Positions 27,801 to 36,332 of a DNA stretch of 64,000 nt are shown here, in pieces (within the stretch, counting starts at the first letter, position 1; each line of letters starts with the position of its first letter). The notes under the pieces are model-generated. The model searched no databases, was not told where the DNA came from, and saw only the letters and a list, made by a program, of their open reading frames with translations. The stretch covers positions 124,001 through 188,000 of the forward strand of contig CATQHW010000001.1 of assembly GCA_958296075.1 (NCBI GenBank), read 5' to 3'. The position numbers were made by a program, and so were the translations under genes. This DNA comes from an uncultured Spirochaetia bacterium (GTDB lineage Bacteria > Spirochaetota > Spirochaetia > SZUA-6 > Bin103).

Positions 27801-29745
27801 CCTGGGTGTTGTCGCGCTTCATCATGATCGGCAGCGCGTGCGCGATGTCGCAGCGCACGCCGTCCACGTCGAAGCGCTCGATCAGGATACGCACCGAATC
27901 GGCCAGCCACTCCCAGACCGACAGCCGCCGGTAGTTGAGCAGCGCGCCGTCGTTCCAGCTTCCGTAGCGGCCGTCGGTGCTGGCGCGCGGGACCAGGGCG
28001 CCCGCTTCGTCGAAGCAGCGCACCAGCTCCGTATCCGGCACGTCGCGCACCCGCCGATTGAGATGCGGGATCACGTCGACCAGGACCTTCATCTCCAGTT
28101 CGTGGGCGGCGGCGACCAGGGCGCGCAGGCCGTCGTTGCCCCCGAGCGACGGTTCCATCTCGATCAGGCTCTCCGGCGCGAACGGCGAAGGCGAGGTGGC
28201 GTGGGGCGTCCAGTCCTCCCGATTGCCGCCCCGCTTCTGCGCTCCCAGAACGTAGATGGCGGTGAACCCGTATCGCCGCTTGACGTGCGGCAGATGGGCG
28301 GCGATGTCCGCGAACGTACCGAGCCGGATGACCTGACCGTGCTCGTTGTACACCATGCCGGGGTGTTCCCCGTCGGCCCAGTAGGCGCGGGTGTGTCCGT
28401 GAATGTCGGGAAATATCTGCAGCACCAGCTCGCCGCGCAGGTCGGGGATCACGTTGATGCGCCCGCTGCAGTCGGCGTCCGGCACCCATTCGCGGCGGCC
28501 GTTGCCGTACTCCCGCGCGACGCAGTAGTCGTAGTGACCCAGATCGTCGAACCGGTAGGCGGCGGTCAGGGGCGCACCGGGCGCCGCGCGGGCCAGATCG
28601 ATATCGATGGAGTCGAGGTCCGCTTCGCTCGGAAACCGGTGGTGGCCGCGGCCCCGGTAGATGCGCAGCCGGTGCCGGCCGCGCGGGAGGTCGAAGCTGA
28701 AGCGGTGCGTGGCGCCCCGCGCCACGGTCGCGAACGTGCGCGCCAGCGGCGCGGCGAACTCCTTGGGAGCGAGCATCCGCTCCAGTAACAGGTTGGCGTG
28801 GCTGCGGACCTCGTCCAGGTCGTGTCCGGAGGCGGCCACCAGCAGGCGCATCACCTCGCGGCGCACCGCATCGCCGCCGTGCGCCTTGGCGCGCCGGGCG
28901 ATGCGCTCCAGACTCCGCATGGCGGACACGCAGACCGCGACGTCGAAGTCGAGCGGGGAATCGGCGCGCCGCGCGTTCAAGCGGCGCAAGGCCGCCTGCC
29001 GTTGCGCCGGCCCGAAGCGCATCGGGCGCCGCGGCGGCCCGGGCTCGGGACCGGCGGGGGTCAGGCCGGCGACCGGACGGCGCAGAACGCCGAACAGCCG
29101 CTCCAGCAGGTCGCGGCTCGACGCGTCGAGCGATACCACGTGGGAGTAGCCGGTCTCGATCGCCCGCTCTTCCAGGAACAGGATGAGCACCAGCTCCGGC
29201 GGCACTGCACCGCCGCGCTCGACCTGCTCGTCGGCGAGCAGATCGAACAGGCGCAGCCCGAGGTAGATCGTCGGCTGGCGGAGCTCGAGCGGTCCCTGAC
29301 CGACGCGCGCAACGACGCCCCGTTCGTCTTCTTCGTAGAGGCAGGTCGCCCCCGCCACTTCGCGAATCAGCACGAACCGGCGCCGTTCCAGCGATCGACC
29401 GGCATCGTCTCCGATCGACGCGATCGCTTCGTGCGTGAGGCGGACGGCGGCATCCAGGCGCTCCATCAACTGCGCATCGCGGTTCAGGCGATCGGCCGTG
29501 GTCGGACTCCTGGTCGCCGCCGCCACCGCGTCGGCGCGGACGGCGGCGGTCAGCTCGGCGCGCCGATTCCGGCCCGCAGCGTTCCAGTCCGGATGCGGCA
29601 GGAAGGGAAATGCGCGCTGCTCCGCGAACGCGCGGGCAACCGCCTGCCGCGCCGCCGTCTGGTCGATGCCGGTGACGGTCAGCGGCGTGGTCAGACACCC
29701 GCCGATCCCGGCGACGCCGGCGGCTACCGGCTCCTCCGGCATCAT
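24838..29745 (-). CDS. GH13 alpha-amylase-family / GT5 glycogen synthase fusion protein
   Basis: A 1,635-residue two-enzyme fusion. Residues about 1-330 are helical and unrecognised. About 340-450 is a beta-sandwich-like region. About 450-1000 is a GH13 barrel with region I 'VLVDVIPHLNRR', Asp633 in 'GVRCDIAHALP', Glu718 in 'LHLAEAYWGRE' and Asp782 in 'MFGNHDERRP'. About 1088-1630 is a GT5 starch/glycogen synthase: Lys1102 in 'EPFSKSGGLANVTCELPRE' binds ADP-glucose, and the C-terminal 'PSQFEPGGISQLEAMNCG' carries the conserved Glu motif. Both catalytic sets look intact. It would couple glucan synthesis with amylase-type transfer or trimming. It lies beside glgX and glgP. Confidence 0.88.
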   Translation of the reverse strand: MMPEEPVAAGVAGIGGCLTTPLTVTGIDQTAARQAVARAFAEQRAFPFLPHPDWNAAGRNRRAELTAAVRADAVAAATRSPTTADRLNRDAQLMERLDAAVRLTHEAIASIGDDAGRSLERRRFVLIREVAGATCLYEEDERGVVARVGQGPLELRQPTIYLGLRLFDLLADEQVERGGAVPPELVLILFLEERAIETGYSHVVSLDASSRDLLERLFGVLRRPVAGLTPAGPEPGPPRRPMRFGPAQRQAALRRLNARRADSPLDFDVAVCVSAMRSLERIARRAKAHGGDAVRREVMRLLVAASGHDLDEVRSHANLLLERMLAPKEFAAPLARTFATVARGATHRFSFDLPRGRHRLRIYRGRGHHRFPSEADLDSIDIDLARAAPGAPLTAAYRFDDLGHYDYCVAREYGNGRREWVPDADCSGRINVIPDLRGELVLQIFPDIHGHTRAYWADGEHPGMVYNEHGQVIRLGTFADIAAHLPHVKRRYGFTAIYVLGAQKRGGNREDWTPHATSPSPFAPESLIEMEPSLGGNDGLRALVAAAHELEMKVLVDVIPHLNRRVRDVPDTELVRCFDEAGALVPRASTDGRYGSWNDGALLNYRRLSVWEWLADSVRILIERFDVDGVRCDIAHALPIMMKRDNTQVLPSGPRSDEEQVEGAIVVNERVDDHYVTTGFFESACRDLICSPLHHLLMREMERAAHAAGKGFYLHLAEAYWGREQYLSRLGIVPYNSSLFKIFERVAQGASTVGEIYHLYDQHYRGALPPGTELIGMFGNHDERRPVDTFGRANLRPVLTLTSFLVNVVMDFEGNAEGETWKIFPDNVYVDWNRFDSAADRSVERIFRDVYDFHRRNPGRGTLVPTDHHQVAAAIKPAPQGLWLAVCSFAADSATVSVDMRAAADWIDPADRYVVVDPTYSPVTDRYAHYTGAELRASALTTSVSYTQRVKLLRIDRVAGGGTGDGAGVADAGYARFLRDSFDRLRSRPSRERLDASFAYREVVAAAASPGGLARFLDEKLLPLYEAGARDAVAAGLRRALYHAHRDGRIGRDAGLGRLRAAALDAPRSDRSPGDRLLARVLERMRSRAVVFVSAEAEPFSKSGGLANVTCELPRELARLGERLYVITPLYRSGEPRSVAKMRDAIERYGIAYTGVNVRFHLGEEHYEVGVHGGVVDGVRYYLLDHHELFDGLYWGYRSNERIRRRLGLARAAAEVIARFRLDPLVIATNDAAAGLLSGVVRADPHYAGDFSRTSFIHVIHNGGWQYFDCYGRYEDGADLFGLFNLPGHRATQFTDPRDDGLFNLMAAGIRFADRVFTVSPTYAHQIEQHCDGLEPLLRDVVGINNGIARGFRRSVLQRLRRSGLNEQQYPRLRARVAEDPLLRAKLERRFPELLAADPGAIRFATEGRRDDVTRMRTKLLAQLEYGLTVDPDQVLYAMIHRISDQKGFQIVLEASEGIFRHLGVQAILGGPIAPNDHRAEELAAGMQALTEYYPGAVAARIGYQEISVPLLAADAFLMPSQFEPGGISQLEAMNCGCLVVAHATGGLRDTVTPLQLRGSAVSGCGVLFGDYRPDAFLDAMARCTWFLRHATADQIRRARANARRSIVYWDSAARRYLQELHALQETIPAADLPS

Positions 29746-29825
29746 GCAGCCCCCGTGGGGTGAGATTCCCGGACGCGCACGGCCCCCCGAGGATAGCGTG
29801 CCCGGGACCGCCGGCCAACTCGGGT

Positions 29826-29831
29826 TAGAAT
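29826..29831 (+). promoter_or_regulatory. Putative -10 element of a leaderless transcript (livJ-like gene)
   Basis: TAGAAT lies 6 nt before the ATG at 29838 with no Shine-Dalgarno site between them. A clear -35 is not visible. Confidence 0.35.
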
Positions 29832-29837
29832 GCGCCC

Positions 29838-31010
29838 ATGAAGACCGCGACCGGCTCCCTCGCCGCGGCGGCCCTCGTCATGTGCGCCGCAGCGACCGCC
29901 GCCGAGCCGATCAAGGTCGGCGTGTTACTCCCTTCGTCGGGCGTCTACGCCGGACTCGGCAACGACCAGGCGCTCGGCCTGGAGCTCGGCTTCGACGATT
30001 TCGGCCGCCAAGTGGCCGGACGCCCTATCGAGCTGATCTACGCCGACACCGAATCGAAGCCCGGCACCGGCTTGGCGCAGGTCAAGAAGCTGGTCCTGCG
30101 GGACCGGGTCGACGTCCTGGTCGGCATCATCTCCTCGGCGGTCGCCGCCGCCGTACGCGACTTCGTGCACGGGGCGGAGGTGCCGCTGATCGTGTCGAAT
30201 GCCGGCAACGACGACCTCACCGGCGCGTCGTGCAGCCCCTGGGTGCTGCGCAGCTCCTTCTCCAACTCACAGATCAGCCGCGAGATGGGTCCGTGGATGG
30301 CGGCCGCCGGCTACCGGAAGGTGTTTCTGATGGCCTTCGATTATGCGGCCGGACACCAGGCCATGGAGGCGTTTCGCGGCGGGTTCGTCGCCGCCGGCGG
30401 CACGGTCGTCGGCGAGGAGTACCCGCCGCTGGGAGAGACCGAGGACTTCGGCCCTTATCTGGCCAAGGTGAGGGTCGCCGATCCCCACGCGGTCTACGTC
30501 TTCTTCGCCGGCGGACCGGCGATCAAGTTCGTCAAGGAATGGGCCGCGTTCGGACTGAAGGGCGAGGTGCAGCTCGCCGGCGCCGGCTGGCTCACCTCCG
30601 CGCTCTACGTCGACGCGCAGGGCCAGGACGCCGAGGGCGCCCTGGGCATCCTCAACTACCTGCCGTCGATCGATACGCCGGAGAACCACGCCTTTCAGGA
30701 GCGATTCCGGGCGCGGCACGACCGCGCCGGCTCCGAGTTCGGTGTCGCCGCCTACGACAGCGCCCGCCTCATCGTCGAGGCCCTCAGAACGACCGGCGGC
30801 GACACCGGCGACAGGGCATCCCTGGCCGCCGCGATGCGGGCGACCCGTTTCGACGGCCCGCGAGGCCCGTTCCGGATCGACCCGTTGACCAACAACGTGA
30901 TCCAGAACGTCTATATCTTCGAGGTGCAGGCGCAGGGCGACGGCTTCGCTGCGGTGGTCCGGGAGGTGATCCCCGACGTGCAGGATCCGCCCAACGGCTG
31001 CGCGCTCTGA
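29838..31010 (+). CDS. livJ: Branched-chain amino acid-type ABC transporter substrate-binding protein
   Basis: A 390-residue periplasmic binding protein of the Leu/Ile/Val-type (peripla_BP_6) family. A signal peptide (MKT..., hydrophobic core, Ala-rich end) should be cleaved before 'EPIKVGVLLPSSGVYAGLG'. 'SSAVAAAVRDFVHGAEVPLI' and 'FGVAAYDSARLIVEAL' are typical later segments. The family binds amino acids, amides, urea or aromatic acids, so the ligand is open. The genes for its permeases and ATPases (livHMGF) follow at 32915, but an opposite-strand GH3 gene lies between. Liv-type transporters next to purine genes sometimes import nitrogen compounds; that is only inference here. Confidence 0.9.
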   Translation: MKTATGSLAAAALVMCAAATAAEPIKVGVLLPSSGVYAGLGNDQALGLELGFDDFGRQVAGRPIELIYADTESKPGTGLAQVKKLVLRDRVDVLVGIISSAVAAAVRDFVHGAEVPLIVSNAGNDDLTGASCSPWVLRSSFSNSQISREMGPWMAAAGYRKVFLMAFDYAAGHQAMEAFRGGFVAAGGTVVGEEYPPLGETEDFGPYLAKVRVADPHAVYVFFAGGPAIKFVKEWAAFGLKGEVQLAGAGWLTSALYVDAQGQDAEGALGILNYLPSIDTPENHAFQERFRARHDRAGSEFGVAAYDSARLIVEALRTTGGDTGDRASLAAAMRATRFDGPRGPFRIDPLTNNVIQNVYIFEVQAQGDGFAAVVREVIPDVQDPPNGCAL

Positions 31011-31027
31011 TCTCGCGCCCGCGGCCG

Positions 31028-32806
31028 TCAGGCGCCCGGCCGGGTCGCCCGCTGCGGCGTCGCCGCAGCTTCGCCGGGCGCACCCGCTCCGGCGTCGTTG
31101 CGGGCGCGTAGCTGCACTCGATAGACCAAGCCGTTGGTCAGGCCGGACAGCACGTGGCCAGTCGTCTCGACGGTGCTGCGGGGGATCGGTCGCCACCTCC
31201 GCCAGTCGGACTCGCGGTCGGTGCGAACCCGGAACTCGTAGCCGATGATGCTGGAGTCGCCGGGATCGGCCCAGGCCAACTCGACGGTACGATTCCCTCC
31301 CGTAGCGGTCAGAGCGGACGGAGCGCCGGGCGCACCGTCCGCCGCCGCAGCGCTGTCGGTCTCGGCGACGCCGGTCTCGGGGGCGGCTGCTGCGGTGCGC
31401 TCGCGCGCCGGCGCCGGGCTGAACGCTTCTTCGGTCCGGACCGGCATCGTGTCCATCGACGTGTCCATCGCCGCCGCCAGCTTGACCCGCAGAATGCGGC
31501 GTACCGATTCGTCGAGACGCTCCTCGCCATGCATGCCGGAACGGACCAGACGGATCGCTTCCTGCACCAGCGGCAGCACGTCGCTCTCCCTGCCCGCCAG
31601 GATGATGTCGGCGCCGGCCTCGAAGCTGTTGCGGACGATGTCGGGTTGCCGCAGCGGCGGCGCCGGGTCCCTGATCTCGATCGCGTCGGTCATCACCACG
31701 CCGTCGAAGTCGAGCTGATCGCGCAGCAGGCCGGTGATGATCGCCGGAGAGACGCTGGCCGGCCGATTCGGATCGAGGTCTTCGTACAGGATATGCGCGG
31801 CCATGATGACCTCCACGCCGGCGTCGATCGCGGCGCTGAACGGCGCCAGGATCGACGAGCGCTCCGAACGCGTGAGCCGCACCACCGGCAGGGTCTGGTG
31901 CGAGTTGATCGAGGTCACGCCGTGGCCCGGAAAGTGCTTGGCCACCGGGATGATCCCGGCTCGATCGGCGCCGTGGACGTAAGCGCGTGCGAGATCGGCA
32001 ACCAGCCCCGCGTTGGCGCCGTAGGAACGGTCGCCGATCAAGGTCTCGTCGGGCTGGCCGTACACGTCGATCGCCGGCGCCAGGTTCATGTTCACGCCGA
32101 GCCGCCGCAACTCGACGCCGGTCACGTAGGCGGCCGCTTCGACGTAGTCGGGGTCGGCGTGCGCGCCCTGGTAAAAGGCGGCCGGAAAGATGGTCGTCTC
32201 CGGCAACTGGACGCGGGTCACCCGCCCTCCCTCCTGGTCGGTGGCGATGAACAGCGGCACCGGCGGCCCGGCCGCCTGCGCCATGCGCTGCAGGTCGCTT
32301 ATCAGTTCCCGCATCTGCCCGTAGCTCTCGACGTTGCGCTCGATGAGGAGCACGCCGCCGACGTGCGCCTGCTCGATGAGGGCGGCCGCCCGCTCCGAGC
32401 CGGCGGTGCCGGGAATCCAGGTCATGAAGCGCTGGCCGACCTTCTGCTCGATCGTCATGCGCTCCAGCAGATCGTCGATGCGCGCCTCGATCCGCGCTGC
32501 CATCACGTCCTCGGCCGGCGGCGCGGGCTCGGTCGCAGCCGGCAAGTCGTCCGCCATGGAAGCCGGCAACGCGGGGGCGGCGACCTCCGGCTGCGGGGCC
32601 GGCGGTTCGGCCGTCATTTCCGGCGCCGAGCGGGCGTCGCTCCGCGGGGCTTCCATCTCGCCGGGCGGTGTCGGCGTCGTGTCCATCCCGGTCGTCTCGG
32701 GAGGCGGCGTGGCGCAGTTCAGCGTCACCGCTGCGGCCAACAGCGCCGCGGCCGCCCGCGGCGCGTGGCGGACAGACGCGAATCGGCTCATGAGACAACG
32801 TAGCAA
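31028..32806 (-). CDS. GH3 beta-N-acetylhexosaminidase-like lipoprotein with C-terminal fibronectin III domain
   Basis: A 592-residue exported protein. The N-terminus has a hydrophobic stretch ending Leu-Asn-Cys, a relaxed lipobox, then a Pro/Thr/Ala-rich linker of about 75 residues. The GH3 domain (about 105-430) has 'FIATDQEGGRVTRV', 'VAKHFPGHGVTSINSHQTL' (His of the NagZ-type dyad) and the nucleophile Asp374 in 'GVVMTDAIEI'. The C-terminal ~90 residues ('APSALTATGGNRTVELAW', 'YEFRVRTD', 'YRVQLRARN') form a fibronectin type III domain. The TTG start at 32806 is supported by GGGAGGAG 7 nt upstream. The likely role is cell-wall or chitooligosaccharide N-acetylglucosamine hydrolysis at the surface. 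Confidence 0.88.
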   Translation of the reverse strand: MLRCLMSRFASVRHAPRAAAALLAAAVTLNCATPPPETTGMDTTPTPPGEMEAPRSDARSAPEMTAEPPAPQPEVAAPALPASMADDLPAATEPAPPAEDVMAARIEARIDDLLERMTIEQKVGQRFMTWIPGTAGSERAAALIEQAHVGGVLLIERNVESYGQMRELISDLQRMAQAAGPPVPLFIATDQEGGRVTRVQLPETTIFPAAFYQGAHADPDYVEAAAYVTGVELRRLGVNMNLAPAIDVYGQPDETLIGDRSYGANAGLVADLARAYVHGADRAGIIPVAKHFPGHGVTSINSHQTLPVVRLTRSERSSILAPFSAAIDAGVEVIMAAHILYEDLDPNRPASVSPAIITGLLRDQLDFDGVVMTDAIEIRDPAPPLRQPDIVRNSFEAGADIILAGRESDVLPLVQEAIRLVRSGMHGEERLDESVRRILRVKLAAAMDTSMDTMPVRTEEAFSPAPARERTAAAAPETGVAETDSAAAADGAPGAPSALTATGGNRTVELAWADPGDSSIIGYEFRVRTDRESDWRRWRPIPRSTVETTGHVLSGLTNGLVYRVQLRARNDAGAGAPGEAAATPQRATRPGA

Positions 32807-32867
32807 GATGAAACTCCTCCCGGCAGACCGTCACGCGGCCGTCCCCGGCCTGCCGCAACGCAAGCCC

Positions 32868-32873
32868 TATACT
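32868..32873 (+). promoter_or_regulatory. Putative -10 element upstream of livH
   Basis: TATACT matches the sigma70 -10 consensus in five of six positions and lies 41 nt before the livH ATG. No good -35 was found. It would drive livHMGF from the 108-bp gap shared with the divergent GH3 gene. Confidence 0.35.
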
Positions 32874-32914
32874 GACCATCGGCACGACGGCATCCCAAGA
32901 AAAGCGCGAAGGGT

Positions 32915-33799
32915 ATGACTGTGCTTCTCGATCCCGGATTTCTGGTCGTCCAGACCCTCAACGGCCTGCAGCTCTCGGCGCTGCTGTTCCTGCTGTCGGT
33001 CGGCCTTTCGGTGGTGTTCGGCCTGATGAACTTCATCAATCTGGCTCACGGCACGCTGTTCATGGTGGGCGCCTACCTCGCCCTGAGCGCGGTCCGCGCC
33101 TTCGGCTCGTTCTGGCTGGCGCTGCTCGTCGCCCCCGCCGCCGTCGCCGTGATCGGCGGGCTGCTCTACCTGACCCTGCTGCGCCACCTGCAGCGCGCCG
33201 ACCCGATGCGGCAGGTGCTGGTCACCTTCGGCCTGATCCTGGTCGGCTTCGAGACGGTCGACATCGTCTGGGGCTCGCTGCCGCACGCGATCGAGACGCC
33301 GGCGCTGCTGTCCGGCCGCAGCGCCGTGCTCGGGCAGATCTACCCCACCTACCGCCTGTTCATCATAGGCTTGGGCGCGGCGGTCTTCCTGGCGCTGCAC
33401 GTCGGTCTGGAGCGCACGCGCGCCGGCGCCGTGGTGCGGGCGGGCGTCGACGACCGGACCATGGTGGCGGCGCTCGGCATCGACGTCGGCCGCGTCTTCT
33501 TCCTGGTCTTCTGCCTGGGATGCCTGCTGGCCGGGATCGCCGGCGTGGTGGCGGCGCCGGTCTTCTCCATCGCGCCAGGCATGGACATGTCGGTGCTGAT
33601 CCTGGCCCTCATCGTGGTGGTGCTGGGCGGACCCGGCAGCCTCAGGGGGGCGGCGCTCGGCTCCCTGATCGTCGGCATCGCCGATACTTACGGTCAGGTG
33701 GTGGTGCCGGAGCTGGCGCGCGTGACGATCTACGGGCTGATGGCGGTCATCCTGCTCAGCAAGCCGGCCGGCCTGCTGCCGGTTCGCGGCGGCCGGTGA
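32915..33799 (+). CDS. livH: Branched-chain amino acid-type ABC transporter permease (LivH)
   Basis: A 294-residue inner-membrane permease with about eight hydrophobic segments. 'LQLSALLFLLSVGLSVVFG' and 'MNFINLAHGTLFMVGAYLAL' form the conserved LivH N-terminus (xxNxAHGxxxMxGAY). 'FCLGCLLAGIAGVVAAPVFS' and 'VLGGPGSLRGAALGSLIVG' are the C-terminal EAA-like loop region contacting the ATPase. Length and topology are normal. AAGGG precedes the ATG. The stop overlaps the next start as TGATG, so the four transporter genes are translationally coupled. Confidence 0.93.
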   Translation: MTVLLDPGFLVVQTLNGLQLSALLFLLSVGLSVVFGLMNFINLAHGTLFMVGAYLALSAVRAFGSFWLALLVAPAAVAVIGGLLYLTLLRHLQRADPMRQVLVTFGLILVGFETVDIVWGSLPHAIETPALLSGRSAVLGQIYPTYRLFIIGLGAAVFLALHVGLERTRAGAVVRAGVDDRTMVAALGIDVGRVFFLVFCLGCLLAGIAGVVAAPVFSIAPGMDMSVLILALIVVVLGGPGSLRGAALGSLIVGIADTYGQVVVPELARVTIYGLMAVILLSKPAGLLPVRGGR

Positions 33800-34805
33800 T
33801 GGGCTCCCGCGATCCTCTGCAGCTTCCGGTGGCGGCGCTGCTCGCCGCCGCAGCAGCCGCCGCCTGGCGCGGCGCCGACCACTTCGGCATGGAGCTGCTG
33901 GCCGAGATCGCGATCCTGGCGATCTTCGCCATGAGCCTCGATCTCCTGGTCGGCGTGGCCGGGATGGTCTCGCTGGGGCACGCCGGCTTCCTGGCCCTCG
34001 GCGCCTACGCCACCGCCGCCGCGGCGGTGCTCTGGGGCTGGCCGCCGGCCGCGGGGCTCGCCCTGTCGGTGGCGGTGGCGGCGGCCGCCGCCGCCGCCGC
34101 CGGCTTCTTCGCGGTGCGCCTTACCGGCGTGTTCTTCATCATGATCACCCTGGCGATCGGGCAGATGCTTCACGCCTGGTTCTTCAAGGCGCGGGCGTTC
34201 GGCGGCGACAACGGGATGGCCGGCACGCCGCGCTTCGATCTCACCCCACTGGGCCTTGACAGCAGCGATCCGGGGGTGTTCGCCGCCGTCGCCCTGGCGG
34301 CGGCGGCGCTGGTCTATCTGGGGCTGCTGCTCCTGCGCCGCTCACCGTTCGGGACGATGCTCGCCGCCATCCACCAGAACGCGAGCCGTCTTGCCTCGCT
34401 CGGATGTCCGGTGAGGCGCTACAAGCTGGCCGCCTTTGCCTTGGCGGGCGCGGTGGCCGGTCTGGCCGGCGCGCTGACCGCGCAGCACACCGGCTTCGTG
34501 TCGCCCGACCTGGCCTTCTGGACGATGTCGGGCGAGGCGCTGATAATCGTCATCCTCGGCGGCAGCGGCAGCCTGATCGGCGCGGCCGGCGGCGCGGCGC
34601 TGTTCGTGCTCCTCCGCAACCAACTGACCGACGGATCGTTCTGGAAGAGCATGTCGCTGCCGGCGGCGATGGCCGATCACTGGCAGCTCGTCATGGGCCT
34701 GTTCTTCATCGCCGTGGTGCTCGCGGCCCGGGACGGGTTGTACGGGCGTCTTACCTGGGTCGCCGGTCGCGCGGCTGCGAAGCTGGCGGGGCGGAGGAGC
34801 CGGAC

Positions 34806-34809
<4 letters not shown>
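33799..34809 (+). CDS. livM: Branched-chain amino acid-type ABC transporter permease (LivM)
   Basis: A 336-residue inner-membrane permease. 'MSLDLLVGVAGMVSLGHAGF' is the conserved LivM signature. 'LTGVFFIMITLAIGQMLHAW' and 'ILGGSGSLIGAAGGAALFVL' are later family segments. About ten membrane spans are visible as Ala/Leu/Val-rich blocks. The ATG overlaps the livH stop and the end overlaps the next gene as GTGA. Pairs with LivH to form the pore. Confidence 0.93.
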
Positions 34810-35558
<749 letters not shown>

Positions 35559-35565
35559 CGGCCTG

Positions 35566-36270
35566 ATGCCGGGCGCGCTGCTGCAGGTCGAGGCGGTCGA
35601 CGCCTATTACGGCCGCAGCCACGTGCTGCAGGGCGTGTCGCTGGAGGTGGGGCACGGCGCCGCGGTCGCGCTGCTCGGACGCAACGGCGCCGGCAAGTCC
35701 ACGACGCTGAAGTCGATCATGGGGATCGTCGCCGCCGCGCGGGGACGCATCCGCTTCGACGGAGCGGCCATCGAGCGCCTGCCGCCGCACCGGGTCGCGC
35801 GGCGCGGCATCGCCTACGTCCCGGAGGACCGCGGCATCTTCGCCTCGCTCACGGTCGACGAGCACCTGCGCCTCAACCGGGCGCGCGCCGGCCGCCGCGT
35901 GCCGGCCGAGTCGCTGTACGAACGGTTCCCGCTGCTGGCGGAGCGGCGCCGCCACCGCGGCAACGAGCTGAGCGGAGGTGAGCAGCAGATGCTGGCCATC
36001 GCGCGCGCCCTTTCATTCGCGCCGCGTCTGCTGATCCTGGACGAACCGACCGAGGGGCTGGCGCCGATCGTGGTCGAGCGCATCGCCGCGATCCTCCACA
36101 CCCTGCGGGCGGCCGGCATGACGATGCTGCTGGTGGAGCAGAACTACCCGTTCGCCATCGACTTGGCCGAGCGCGTCTACGTGCTCGGCAAGGGCCGCGT
36201 ACGCTGGCAGGGAACCGCCGCGGACATCGACCGGAGCCCCGACGTCAGGTCGACGTGGCTCGGCGTGTGA
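35566..36270 (+). CDS. livF: Branched-chain amino acid-type ABC transporter ATPase (LivF)
   Basis: A 234-residue ABC ATPase. Walker A is 'GRNGAGKSTTLKSIMG'. 'YVPEDRGIFASLTVDEHL' is the LivF Q-loop region. The signature 'ELSGGEQQMLAIARAL' is canonical. Walker B is 'LLILDEPTEGLAPIVVERI', and the switch is in 'MLLVEQNYPFAIDLAERVY', with Gln in place of His as usual in LivF. The ATG at 35566 has GAGGTGA 7 nt upstream, formed by the end of livG. Confidence 0.93.
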   Translation: MPGALLQVEAVDAYYGRSHVLQGVSLEVGHGAAVALLGRNGAGKSTTLKSIMGIVAAARGRIRFDGAAIERLPPHRVARRGIAYVPEDRGIFASLTVDEHLRLNRARAGRRVPAESLYERFPLLAERRRHRGNELSGGEQQMLAIARALSFAPRLLILDEPTEGLAPIVVERIAAILHTLRAAGMTMLLVEQNYPFAIDLAERVYVLGKGRVRWQGTAADIDRSPDVRSTWLGV

Positions 36271-36332
36271 CCCCAAACGCGAGGTAAAACGTTGACCGGC
36301 GACGGCCTCAAACGTACGCTGCGTCGCTTACC

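Noticed and set aside
32915..33400. Gln/His/Arg-rich antisense frame opposite livH
   Set aside because: No start signal or domain; mirrors the membrane-protein codons of livH.
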